Shown here: positions 34,880 to 43,456 of the stretch, piece after piece
How positions within the stretch are numbered: position 1 is the first letter of the stretch
Layout: each line of letters opens with the position of its first letter
Source of the DNA: Liminaster sp045576355
GTDB taxonomy: Bacteria; Bacteroidota; Bacteroidia; Bacteroidales; UBA3663
DNA: 64,000 bases
Direction: 5' to 3'
NCBI GenBank assembly: GCA_045576355.1
Contig: JAZNGG010000005.1
Coordinates: 1 to 64,000 of the forward strand
Position numbers and translations under genes: made by a program
Notes under the pieces: model-generated
Database searches by the model: none
Seen by the model: the letters and a program-made list of their open reading frames with translations, nothing else
What the model was told of the DNA's origin: nothing

Positions 34880-35242
34880 TCACCGCTTAAGCGTCTTGTA
34901 GTGCAAGATATGTACCGAAATAGCTATCGCCAAAACGATCAGAAAAAGGCGAAAGAGGATGTGCTCAGCAACAAATATCGAGCAGTAGAGCAACGTCACC
35001 CAAACCAGTGACACCGAAACGATCTTCACCCGCAGCGGGATGGCACGATGCTCGCGGAAGTTTCTTATGTAGGGCCCGAGATGCCGATGCGACAAAAGCC
35101 AGTCGTAGAGCCTCGGCGATCCGCGGAAATAGAGTGCTGCCGACAGGAGCAGGAAAGGTGTGGTCGGGAGCAAAGGGAGAAATATCCCTAATATCCCCAG
35201 CCCCAAAAAGATCGATCCTAATATTATAAATAGTATCCTCAT
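34880..35242 (-). CDS. YbaN/DUF454 membrane protein
   Basis: 120 residues with three or four hydrophobic segments and the family pattern LGILGIFLPLLPTTPFLLLSAALYFRGS (in pieces), WLLSH, LGPYI. Inner-membrane protein of unknown function. Convergent with the GH78 gene. Confidence 0.88.
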   Translation of the reverse strand: MRILFIILGSIFLGLGILGIFLPLLPTTPFLLLSAALYFRGSPRLYDWLLSHRHLGPYIRNFREHRAIPLRVKIVSVSLVWVTLLYCSIFVAEHILFRLFLIVLAIAISVHILHYKTLKR

Positions 35243-35448
35243 ATTTTCTCCTTCATAAACACCCGATAGTTAGGAAATGTTATAAATGTGAGCGCAAAAT
35301 TACATTTTATTTCTGCATCGGACAAATTATCGTTAAGATTATACACCCTCAAACCATCGTATTTGCTTTGTAAAGATGTCAGAATAAGCAATTTTTAGTA
35401 AACAAATGCTAAAAATAAGAGCATTAATAAAAAAAGAGAAAGTAAAAA

Positions 35449-35479
35449 ATTGTAATCGTTACAAAATAGAATATCTTTA
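35449..35479 (+). promoter_or_regulatory. Promoter of PepSY-like gene
   Basis: ATTG (35449-35452), 19 bp, TATCTTTA (35472-35479): seven of eight -7 matches and correct spacing, giving a leader of about 75 bases. The remainder of 35243-35559 shows no other feature. Confidence 0.55.
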
Positions 35480-35559
35480 CATCGCAAAACTTAAAAAACA
35501 AAAGTTCTACAAGAGAAAATAAACACAATACAAACAACAACCCTTAAAAACGTACGATT

Positions 35560-36003
35560 ATGAAAAAGATTTTTGCTCTCGTATGCGTAGGATTGACACT
35601 CTCATTTGTTGCCTTCGCTGACAACGACATCATCACTCAAAACAAGAAAGACCTTCCTCAGGCGGCATAAAAAACCATCGAAAAGGAATTTGGAGACAAA
35701 CAGATTGCCTTCATCAAGATAGATAAAGACTTTTTCTCTAACTCTTATGAAGTGCAGTTTACCAATGGTTATGAGATCAGTTTCGATACTAAAGGCGTTT
35801 GGACCGAAGTAGAGACCGAGCGAGATGCAGTCCCTACAGCTTTCATTCCGCAAGCCATCCAGCAGCAGGTTAACCAGATGTTTGCCGGCAAACACATCGT
35901 CCGCATCGACAAGGAGAAACATGGCTATGACATCCAGCTCTCTGACGGCACTGAACTTGAATTCAACAAGAAGTTCAAACTAAGAGACATAGATATGGAC
36001 TAA
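35560..36003 (+). pseudogene. PepSY-like secreted protein with premature stop
   Basis: From ATG at 35560 the frame gives a signal peptide (MKKIFALVCVGLTLSFVAFA) and NDIITQNKKDLPQAA, then TAA at 35668-35670 (codon 37). The same frame continues without further stops for 111 codons (KTIEKEFGDKQIAFIKID, then YEVQFTNGYEISFDTKGVW, then HGYDIQLSDGTELEFN), typical of the PepSY-like DUF2874 family. The family usually has Gln or a similar residue here, so a CAA to TAA change would explain it. Promoter and terminator are intact, so inactivation looks recent, unless it is a sequencing error. Confidence 0.8.
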
Positions 36004-36035
36004 CCTCTGTTTGAGTCTTTTGTAAAATACTTGTT

Positions 36036-36067
36036 AGGCGATGGCATCGATGTCATCGCCTTTCTGT
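36036..36067 (+). terminator. Terminator of PepSY-like gene
   Basis: Arms AGGCGATG (36036-36043) and CATCGCCT (36054-36061) followed by TTCTGTTT. Confidence 0.7.
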
Positions 36068-36184
36068 TTAAAGACTCAAACCCTCCTTAGGAGAATTAAA
36101 ACTTCAAGAAATAGAAAATGGATAATTAAAACACATCACACAATAAAAAAAAGAGATAAATGAACGTTCTGTCACATTTTTTAT

Positions 36185-36192
36185 TATTTTTG
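36185..36192 (+). promoter_or_regulatory. -7 element upstream of structured leader
   Basis: TATTTTTG followed by CAAAAC. The -33 region is poor. If used, the transcript to 36541 has a leader of ~340 bases. Confidence 0.4.
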
Positions 36193-36302
36193 CAAAACTA
36201 TTAGAAGTCTAACACTTTAAAAATAATTTGCCCATGAAACATAGCGTATAATTGATACGCACATTTAAAACATATATTGAAAAAGCGTTTTAGCTTTATT
36301 CT

Positions 36303-36419
36303 ATCCTCTAAAGTTTGGCGACTTAAAGAAACCGATAAGAATAATGCGAAAATGCTCACGCTTATGGCGTGGGCTTTTAGTGATTCTGTCGGTTAGGTTA
36401 CGCCAAACACCTTGAGGAT
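36303..36419. ncRNA. 117-nt rod-like structured element
   Basis: Six nested complementary segments form one long rod: ATCCTC/GAGGAT (36303-36308, 36414-36419), GTTTGGCG/CGCCAAAC (36313-36320, 36401-36408), AACCGA/TCGGTT (36330-36335, 36389-36394), AGAAT/ATTCT (36338-36342, 36383-36387), AAAA/TTTT, and GCTCACGC/GCGTGGGC (36354-36361, 36367-36374) with a 5-base loop. ACTAAAAG at 36428-36435 can alternatively pair with CTTTTAGT at 36374-36381. Strand is not certain; on the plus strand it would be the 5' leader of the gene at 36541 or a free small RNA. Confidence 0.5.
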
Positions 36420-36540
36420 GAATCTACACTAAAAGTTCCGCGCTTTTTTTGTGCGTATTTCTCGACAAAACACAAGGGACAACGGAGTAACCTGAAAAGC
36501 CAAAAATGAGTAAGGAAAAATTATCAACTGAATTTAAAAT

Positions 36541-37107
36541 ATGAAAAAAATTATTATAGCTTTGTTTTTAAGTCTTTCTCTCTCCTCTACTCTCTTTGCA
36601 CAAACAGCACAAGACAGCATTTCTAAAATAAAGACAGAAAAGAAAGAAGTCTATAGAGGATTTGATCTAAACGCGCATTTTCAAGAAAACATGGGAAGTG
36701 CAGAATGGGGAATAGATGCAATAAAACTATGGCATTTTAGTTTAAATTGGGATCATGCAAATTTTTCTTACGGGATGAAATCAAATTCATGGACATTTGG
36801 TGCCGGATGGAACATAAGAAAAGTAATTAAAAATTGCTTTCTAATACAAGGTCGATTATTTCCATACGCAGGTGTACTAAAAACAAAATTTGAGGATGAA
36901 GAACTCGGAAATTCATCTGAATTTACTTATGGAGCACGCGCAAATGCACAAATCGGTTTTAAAATATACGATGCTAAAGATGAAGTAAAACATAAAGCGT
37001 TTTTAACAATAGGATATCGGATTGATGCTCCAGAATTTAAAACCAAAGACATGTTTAAGAATGGATGGTGGGGAATCGGCATATCATTCGTAGAAATACC
37101 ACTATAA
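36541..37107 (+). CDS. Small outer-membrane beta-barrel-like protein
   Basis: 188 residues, signal peptide ending SSTLFAQ. After a short linker (TAQDSISKIKTEKKE) the sequence alternates hydrophobic and polar residues in strand-like segments (NWDHANFSYGMKSNSW, FGAGWNIRKVIKNCFLIQGRLFPYAG in pieces, ARANAQIGFKIYD, FLTIGYRIDAPEF) and ends WWGIGISFVEIPL, consistent with a small outer-membrane barrel. Family not recognised. AT-rich, as are other isolated accessory genes here. Confidence 0.75.
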   Translation: MKKIIIALFLSLSLSSTLFAQTAQDSISKIKTEKKEVYRGFDLNAHFQENMGSAEWGIDAIKLWHFSLNWDHANFSYGMKSNSWTFGAGWNIRKVIKNCFLIQGRLFPYAGVLKTKFEDEELGNSSEFTYGARANAQIGFKIYDAKDEVKHKAFLTIGYRIDAPEFKTKDMFKNGWWGIGISFVEIPL

Positions 37108-37257
37108 AATATTATTGGAGTCCGACAAACGCATTAAATTCTTAATCCTCTTGTTTATCTTCTTATCATAACATAAACAATTATGACTAAGGCATTTATA
37201 AACAGTAAAACACATCACGTTTACGTCGAATAATATTCAAGTCTTAAATAGTCCATT

Positions 37258-37387
37258 TGCATGACGGCGCCGTGTAGTGTGCATGACGCTGCCGTGTGAC
37301 ATGAATGACGGCGCCGTGTAGCCTCACACGGCGGCCTGAATAATAACACACGGCGCCGTCGTGCACGTAACACGGCGCCGTCATGCA
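37258..37387. repeat. GC-rich palindromic array with 22-bp period
   Basis: Three direct units (ATGACGGCGCCGTGT at 37261, ATGACGCTGCCGTGT at 37283, ATGACGGCGCCGTGT at 37305) and three inverted units (beginning ACACGG at 37326, 37348 and 37370), each spaced exactly 22 bp. The two halves (62 bp each) align without gaps as an imperfect palindrome whose outer 18 bp are perfect. The core ACGGCGCCGT is itself palindromic. It sits in an AT-rich spacer between convergent genes. Confidence 0.85.
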
Positions 37388-37570
37388 TTTTGACCGATTA
37401 AGAAAGTTTAGAAACAACCGAAAACAGATGCGCCCAAACTCGGATCATAATCTCTTTTTCTCACCTAAAATAGAATACCGGAAATCTGTTTTACTTCTAT
37501 ATAACAAAACTTTTTTAAGCATTTTATTATATCACATTTTTGTTTGCCTTTGGGCAATGAGGTCTGTCCG

Positions 37571-37604
37571 ATAAAAAAATATCGGCTGCCGAGGCAACCG
37601 ATAT
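37571..37604 (-). terminator. Terminator of beta-helix/TIM gene
   Basis: Arms ATATCGG (37579-37585) and CCGATAT (37598-37604) with an inner TGCC/GGCA pair; on the minus strand T7 follows (complement of 37573-37579). The rest of 37388-37570 holds no recognisable feature. Confidence 0.75.
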
Positions 37605-37709
37605 CTATCATAAAAAAACGACAAGATGAGTTTTCTTTAATTTACCGACATAATTATATGCCTCCCACTTTGCTCCGGAGCAAGTCATAACAAGGGTGTA
37701 TAGCAACAC

Positions 37710-40700
37710 CTATCTCCTCTTCAGCCAGTAGGCTCCCGACGCGCCTTCGGGGAGGAACGGCTTGGTCGGAGAGAGTGTGATGCGTGAGCGAAGGAGGCGA
37801 CAAGAACCATCGCCGGAGATGGCATAAAGATCATAACGACCCTCGGCGATAGGGAGAGTGAGTTCTTTCACTCCACCCTCATAACGCACTACGGCACCGT
37901 CCTCAGAGGCAATCATCGTCACCCCTTCGGCAGAGAGTGCCACCGGATTCATCGCCACGATGTCTTTGCGCAGGGTCTCATCAGAGATCCGCACATTGGG
38001 GCACGATCCGCCAGCCATCAAGACTGCCCAGCCCAAGGCAGGATAGTTCTGCGCATAAAATGTCACAGCTTTCTCCGGATAAAGTGCGCGGTATTCTGCC
38101 ACTGCCTTATAGGCTTCGTCAAAGGTTGTCTTGCCCACCTTCATCTTTCTCATGTGCTGACGAGGTGCCATATTTTTTCCTCCCTCAGGTGCCCAGAGAC
38201 CGGTGGTGTTATAGTGCCAGTAACGAATGTCGATCACATCGATCACGGCAGCCCGACGAGCATCGCTCAGGATGGCATCCTGCACATCCTTGGTGGTCGC
38301 CAATGCCACTCGTGCATCCCGACCGGTCTCGGCTTCCCACTCAGCAATGACATCGACCCAAAAACGGACGAAGTGAAGCGGTCCGGTAAACTCGGCACTG
38401 ATGAGGTGATAGGCATTGGGACAATCGTCCAGTTCCGTCAGATGACGACGGATGTACTCGCGATAGAGTTCGCGACGGATCGGATGACTCACATCATAGA
38501 AATGCTCCGCCATAAAGATACGCTTGTCTCCGGCAAAAGGAACCGGCTCTGGGAACTGTGTATCGTTGACATTATTGACCGTACGCCACGGAGAGTCCAC
38601 CCAGTGAGCACCTGCCTCGAGGATGTTGTGCTGGAAGAAGTGCTCGTCAAAAAGGAGGATTCCCTCGGGAGCGGCCTTGTGGGCAAACTCCTTCATGCGA
38701 TCATAATACCAGCGGTTGGGGCGAGTCAGATCATATCGGCTCAATCCATCCCATGCCGTACCCTCGCCACTGCGGGCAAAGGGCTGCTCATAGAAGGGCG
38801 CCCACACATCACCATCACGACGACGGATGCGCTCATGGTCGTCGCGACGACGCTCATACCAGAGACCATAGTTTTGATCATAGACTGCCTGATGATTACG
38901 TTTCATCACCGCTACGACGGTGTCTATGCAGTCAGTGAGACCTTGTCCCTCCCGATCGGGGACGAAGCGAGTGATGGCAGGTCGGGTCTTGGGCAGATAG
39001 TTGGGTTTCAGTCTGCCACTCCACCAGGTAGCATCCAGTTTGGCGCCGGTGATCAAAGCTCCATCGACGGTCAACTTACCATTAATAATAGCATATTGTG
39101 TCTGCGGCAAGGCTTTTTCAGCACAAATGCCGGCAGCATGACGGATCTGCTTCGGCTTGATCTGTCCGATCTCCGGCACTCGAGCCGAAGCGGCATATCC
39201 TTCTCCCCATGGAGCCTGAGCGATCCACTGCTCCAATGTCAAACGAGGAAGGCGAGCGGCTTCGGTCATCGCCATTGCCTGCTCTATGGTCGGGCTGCTC
39301 GTAGCCTCTCCATCCCGCTCCAGGATGCGACTCTGCCCGGTACAAGACTTACTCAGGCGCTCCTCGAGCTGGGCATAGTAGATGCTGCGCGGGGAGATAT
39401 GATTATTGGACTCAAACCACTCACCATCGCCGGAGAACTGTGCCCAGCAACCGAATGCACGATTCATCTCTGTCCGAGTCGGTGCATAACACTCGATTTC
39501 GGCAGCAGTGCACTGCCAGAAGAGCCCATTGGCAACATTCCATCCTGCACCATTCTTGTCCTGACCGAGATTGGCAAAAGTGAGATTATGTCCATCAATA
39601 TCGACTACATCATAAAGGACTCCACAAGCCCAAGAGGAGATTCCTCCACTATAGCCCAAAGCTTCGACAGCCTCACACTGCACAAAAGCATTGGGTCCGG
39701 GAGCACAATAACCTACGGCAAAGTCATGGATGCCATGCTCGGAATAACAACGCTGGAAGAGTGTCTGCTGACCGAGTGTGTAGAATGTCTGCCGACGCAT
39801 ACCACCCCGTTCGGAAATCGGTGCATAGCTGCGACAATCCTCCACCGTGGCACGAGCTACAGAGGGAGAAAGGATAACGGCACTACCGACAAAGTGTCTG
39901 AAATCGACCTGGCGCACCCATACATCTTCTGCATCAGAGACAGAGACACCGGTCCAGCAGTGGTCCTCATCCATCGGAAGGGAGGCATCATAGGCTGAGA
40001 TCAATGTCATCCCCTCCACACCGGCCTCACGGATCCGTCCGGCACGTTGTACGCGAAGAAGATAAGGTTTCCCCTCTGCAGGATCAAGCGCCATCGTCAG
40101 AGGGGCATCGATCTCCACTTTGTTACCCTCTGCAGCGAGCACTCGGCGATCCCATCGCAGGTCCATATCTCCGGGCTTCCACCCCAAAGCATCGATGCCT
40201 CCACCGAAGATATTACACCGGAGAGAAGCAATCCACTCTCGAGTCGATGGACGGACAATCAGGAGACGATCTCCTGCCTGCAGTGTCTGACTGCCACCGG
40301 CAAGGGTCAAACGGCGAGCGCCCAACGGAAGATACTCATCTTCGATCCACAGCGTGTCACTCTGCGCGCTAAGCTGTTCTGTTCCTATGATTCGAATCAA
40401 GGGTTCGCGGGCAGTCCCTACGCGACGCAATGTGGTCTGTGTCCTTCCGGCACCCCGGAGAACAACGCCCGAAACATTGATCACCAGCGGACGACTAACC
40501 TCATATAGACCGCTATCGAGGACGACAGCCCCTCGTCTGCCCTCCCGATCTGCCGGAAGAGAAGCCACATAATCCAGCGCACGCTGAATCCGCATGGTCT
40601 CATCGCCTCCCTGTGGGGAAACACGTACGACAGCAGGGAGCACAGGGATCTCCTGCTCAGAGGCATGATAACCACAATAGGAGTAATCCAATGGACGATT

Positions 40701-40847
40701 ACCCCGATCGTCTGACAAATAAGCCAATCGACCTTCAGCACGATAAATAGAGGGTTTAGGCGGTGCTTTTTTCTGGGCACCAACCGGGAAAACTACCAGC
40801 AGAGATAGGATCAATGGTCCCCATCCCATACGACAAAAACTTTTCAT
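37710..40847 (-). CDS. Large secreted beta-helix protein with C-terminal DUF6298-like region
   Basis: 1045 residues from ATG at 40847 (MKSFCRMGWGPLILSLL), a clear signal peptide ending VGAQ. An upstream in-frame start (40937) is rejected because the extra codons lie in a dispersed intergenic repeat. Residues ~70-570 have pectate-lyase-superfamily features (GGDETMRIQRALDYV, LDSGLYEVSRPLVINVSGVVLRGAG in pieces, then beta-helix turns). The C-terminal ~450 residues (NRWYYDRMKEFAHKAAPEGILLFDEHFFQHN in pieces, IDIRYWHYNTTGLWAPEGG) look like a TIM-barrel glycoside hydrolase of the type annotated DUF6298. Enzyme activity not known; operon partner is the pectate lyase-like gene. Confidence 0.75.
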   Translation of the reverse strand: MKSFCRMGWGPLILSLLVVFPVGAQKKAPPKPSIYRAEGRLAYLSDDRGNRPLDYSYCGYHASEQEIPVLPAVVRVSPQGGDETMRIQRALDYVASLPADREGRRGAVVLDSGLYEVSRPLVINVSGVVLRGAGRTQTTLRRVGTAREPLIRIIGTEQLSAQSDTLWIEDEYLPLGARRLTLAGGSQTLQAGDRLLIVRPSTREWIASLRCNIFGGGIDALGWKPGDMDLRWDRRVLAAEGNKVEIDAPLTMALDPAEGKPYLLRVQRAGRIREAGVEGMTLISAYDASLPMDEDHCWTGVSVSDAEDVWVRQVDFRHFVGSAVILSPSVARATVEDCRSYAPISERGGMRRQTFYTLGQQTLFQRCYSEHGIHDFAVGYCAPGPNAFVQCEAVEALGYSGGISSWACGVLYDVVDIDGHNLTFANLGQDKNGAGWNVANGLFWQCTAAEIECYAPTRTEMNRAFGCWAQFSGDGEWFESNNHISPRSIYYAQLEERLSKSCTGQSRILERDGEATSSPTIEQAMAMTEAARLPRLTLEQWIAQAPWGEGYAASARVPEIGQIKPKQIRHAAGICAEKALPQTQYAIINGKLTVDGALITGAKLDATWWSGRLKPNYLPKTRPAITRFVPDREGQGLTDCIDTVVAVMKRNHQAVYDQNYGLWYERRRDDHERIRRRDGDVWAPFYEQPFARSGEGTAWDGLSRYDLTRPNRWYYDRMKEFAHKAAPEGILLFDEHFFQHNILEAGAHWVDSPWRTVNNVNDTQFPEPVPFAGDKRIFMAEHFYDVSHPIRRELYREYIRRHLTELDDCPNAYHLISAEFTGPLHFVRFWVDVIAEWEAETGRDARVALATTKDVQDAILSDARRAAVIDVIDIRYWHYNTTGLWAPEGGKNMAPRQHMRKMKVGKTTFDEAYKAVAEYRALYPEKAVTFYAQNYPALGWAVLMAGGSCPNVRISDETLRKDIVAMNPVALSAEGVTMIASEDGAVVRYEGGVKELTLPIAEGRYDLYAISGDGSCRLLRSRITLSPTKPFLPEGASGAYWLKRR

Positions 40848-40862
40848 AGGATTAATTTTTTT

Positions 40863-40925
40863 GGTTGAGGGGTTGAGGGGTTTAAAGGGCTGCGCCCTGC
40901 TATGGCTGATGGCAATGGCAGATGG
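40863..40925 (-). repeat. Dispersed intergenic repeat
   Basis: On the minus strand GCCATCTGCCATTGCCATCA, then GCCATAGCAGGGCGCAGCCC, then TTTAAACCCCTCAACCCC: the fullest form of the repeat found seven times in the window. Confidence 0.65.
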
Positions 40926-40991
40926 CTTTGTTTTCACCTTTCAGTTTTCAGCTTTCAGTTTTCTCTTGCCTTGGGACAGCTCTTAACCCAT

Positions 40992-43121
40992 TTATCTAAC
41001 AAAAATCTTCTTACCATTATGGATATAGAAGCCGGTAGTCACCTCCGAAATGGGGCGACCATTCAGATCATAATAGTAGTCTTGAGAGGGTGTCGGTTCG
41101 GTTCGGACATCATCGAGCGCTGTGTCATGATCCTCGACTACATAGATTTTGACTGTCGGCGAATTGCCTTTAAACGTAAGTGTCACCTTTCCTCCGGAGA
41201 CAGGAGACTCTAACGGCACAAGGATGTCTGACCATGTGTCTGCCGTAGCAGAAATGACATAATCTGTCGCGCCATAACTCTTGCCATTACACTCCGAGAT
41301 ATGGATATCCGTACCCGTATAGTTAGAGTAGCCACAGATGCGGAGCGCTGACGCACGGATGGACGAAGGGACATGTATGGTGTATTGCTGAGCGCGAAGT
41401 TTAAGTGTCTGCCGACGTCCTGTAGCGCCGCTGATTCCCCCCGTTGCATCCATCTTCAGATCATCGGCATAGAGTTGTTTTTTGGCAGAAGAATCATAGC
41501 CCTTAAAAGTGAGTACGGAGATCTCATGTTCCCAAGGGGCACGACGCAGATATTCAATAGTGGGAGTTTCTACACCGAGCCGTTCGCCGCCCTCAGTCGC
41601 ATAGGCATTCCATGCCTGCAAACTCTTATTGAGAGAGTTTACACAGACCTCTGTATAGGAATAGCCATTATAGTTGGCATTGGTCGTGTTGAATATTTTA
41701 GCACCATCAGCAGGATCTGATGAGTCGAGTTGCCAGGCATTCTCATACTTATCCGGCACTCCATCCCCATCGCTATCGGCATTTTCGGGGGCAATCGCTT
41801 TCAAGATGGGCCAAGCCTTATATTGCGCCACTGCTGCGGAGAAGGCATTATCACTCTGGCGGTCGATGATGCCATCGGTGCTACCATTGCTACCGGAGGC
41901 TGTTGCTGAGCGCGTTTCTGTGTCGTAAACCATAATTTCATCGAGGCAATCGCGATGATAAGAGGCTCCGGCATAAAGGAGCACCATCTCATAAGCCACC
42001 TCTGCACTATGAGTAGTCACCTGCATAAACTCACGAGGCGAACGGAGACGGATCGAGTCGCGTGTGGCAGAGGTCCAGGTATAATCCAAATCAGAGCCAT
42101 TGGAGGTTTGGTTATATACCCCATTGGTCCAGTTGTCTGCTGTCACATCGTCATAATCGGCATTGACATTACCATTGATATAATAATCACCCCACACATC
42201 CACCACTTCGGCAAAGGCAGGATAGCTTTTGACATAAGACTTGGATCGGAGACCCAAAGCAATGATCCTCTTACGATAAGTGAGGCCCCGGGTGTCGGTA
42301 TGTGGTCCCGGCTTATAATAATTGTTGACTAAATTGGCCTCAGTAGCCTCAGCTCCATAACAGCCTTGACCACCCCAGTTGTAAAAGACGTTGTTTCGGA
42401 TATCGACAAAATCACGAGTCGCCAAATAACCATCACCACCCAATCGGGGTACACGGCTCGAACAGTGAACAATCAGATTGTGATGATACGAGACATTATG
42501 TCCGCCCCAGTTGCCGCCATAGCCATGAGAGCCTTTCTGATGTCCGGCGTTGCACAGTGCCTGCTCTATCATACACCAAGAGATCGTAACGTTAGAGGCA
42601 TCCGAAACAGAGAGACACTCATCGATGGACCATGAGAAAGAGCAGTGATCCACGATCACATTGTTACACTCCTCCAGGCCAAAGCCGTCTCCCTCATGAT
42701 ATGCCACTTGACGATTACCGAGACGAATGCGTAGGTAACGGATGATGGCATTCTCACAGGAGATGGTCACCGGATAGTCCGCGAGACAGATACCCTCTCC
42801 AGGTGCGCTCTGTCCGAGGATGGTAAGATCACCACTGTCCAAACAGAGTGGAGAAGTCAGAAATATGGTGCCATTGACCGCAAAAGTTACAATCTTTTTA
42901 CCCGGCTGCTTGACCGCCCAACGGAAAGTACCCTCCACCAGTTTGTTTTCGGGACAATCCTCGAGCGAAGTTACCACATAGGTTTTTCCTCCACGTCCTC
43001 CCGTAGCATAACGACCATAACCCTCTGCCCCGGGAAAAGCGAGTTTGTTTTGAGCACAGAGATCAAAGGGGAAAACAACGAGAAGCGTAAACAAGAACGC
43101 AAGAATGTGTTTTTTCGACAT
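40992..43121 (-). CDS. Secreted pectate lyase-like protein (PL1 type) with C-terminal sorting-like tail
   Basis: 709 residues, signal peptide ending LCAQ. AFPGAEGYGRYATGGRGGK start, then the polysaccharide-lyase family 1 helix: TFAVNGTIFL, NAIIRYLRIRLG, VDHCSFSWSIDECLSV, VSYHHNLIVHCSSRVPRLGG. This arrangement is typical of Bacteroidota pectate lyases. DSDGDGVPDKYE is a Ca-binding type repeat. The last ~30 residues (DLNGRPISEVTTGFYIHNGK) resemble the 'YDLxGR...GxYI' C-terminal domain found in many Bacteroidota exported proteins. Degrades homogalacturonan or a related pectin if active. Confidence 0.82.
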   Translation of the reverse strand: MSKKHILAFLFTLLVVFPFDLCAQNKLAFPGAEGYGRYATGGRGGKTYVVTSLEDCPENKLVEGTFRWAVKQPGKKIVTFAVNGTIFLTSPLCLDSGDLTILGQSAPGEGICLADYPVTISCENAIIRYLRIRLGNRQVAYHEGDGFGLEECNNVIVDHCSFSWSIDECLSVSDASNVTISWCMIEQALCNAGHQKGSHGYGGNWGGHNVSYHHNLIVHCSSRVPRLGGDGYLATRDFVDIRNNVFYNWGGQGCYGAEATEANLVNNYYKPGPHTDTRGLTYRKRIIALGLRSKSYVKSYPAFAEVVDVWGDYYINGNVNADYDDVTADNWTNGVYNQTSNGSDLDYTWTSATRDSIRLRSPREFMQVTTHSAEVAYEMVLLYAGASYHRDCLDEIMVYDTETRSATASGSNGSTDGIIDRQSDNAFSAAVAQYKAWPILKAIAPENADSDGDGVPDKYENAWQLDSSDPADGAKIFNTTNANYNGYSYTEVCVNSLNKSLQAWNAYATEGGERLGVETPTIEYLRRAPWEHEISVLTFKGYDSSAKKQLYADDLKMDATGGISGATGRRQTLKLRAQQYTIHVPSSIRASALRICGYSNYTGTDIHISECNGKSYGATDYVISATADTWSDILVPLESPVSGGKVTLTFKGNSPTVKIYVVEDHDTALDDVRTEPTPSQDYYYDLNGRPISEVTTGFYIHNGKKIFVR

Positions 43122-43146
43122 ATATCCAGTATTTTATTAAGTGATG

Positions 43147-43154
43147 CAAATATA
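43147..43154 (-). promoter_or_regulatory. -7 element of pectate lyase-like gene
   Basis: Minus strand TATATTTG, exact consensus, 26 bp before the ATG; no clear -33. Confidence 0.5.
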
Positions 43155-43372
43155 CGTTTTTTTTAAGTTTCACGAGCACTTTATGACAAAAACTCCTAAC
43201 TATCAAGTAAAATTCACACATCGAGAAAGATTTACAATCGAGTGTATCAAAAATAACAATAATTGTTTCTATTGTCCCATTCCTGTTCGGGAAATATATC
43301 GTATGTTTGCATTCATAAATAAATCATCCACATTAAAAAGCAAAAACTTATAATAATCTTTTAAAGTAAAGA

Positions 43373-43405
43373 TTTGATATTTAAAATAAAAAAGTCTTAC
43401 CTTTG
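43373..43405 (+). promoter_or_regulatory. Promoter of BNR_4 gene
   Basis: TTTG (43373-43376), 21 bp, TACCTTTG (43398-43405). The intervening 43155-43372 shows nothing else. Confidence 0.6.
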
Positions 43406-43456
43406 TGAACGAAAACCAAACACTGAACACAAAAGAAAGACATCAAATACAATCTT

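Noticed and set aside
37258..37387. Simple bidirectional terminator or CRISPR
   Set aside because: The 22-bp period, self-palindromic cores and absence of T runs at either end do not fit; the true terminator is at 37571-37604.
38154..39998. 614-codon plus-strand open frame
   Set aside because: Exactly antisense to the 1045-residue beta-helix gene, no signal, motif or promoter; a shadow caused by codon bias.
40848..40937. N-terminal extension of the beta-helix protein
   Set aside because: These codons are part of the dispersed intergenic repeat, and a proper signal peptide begins at the ATG at 40847.
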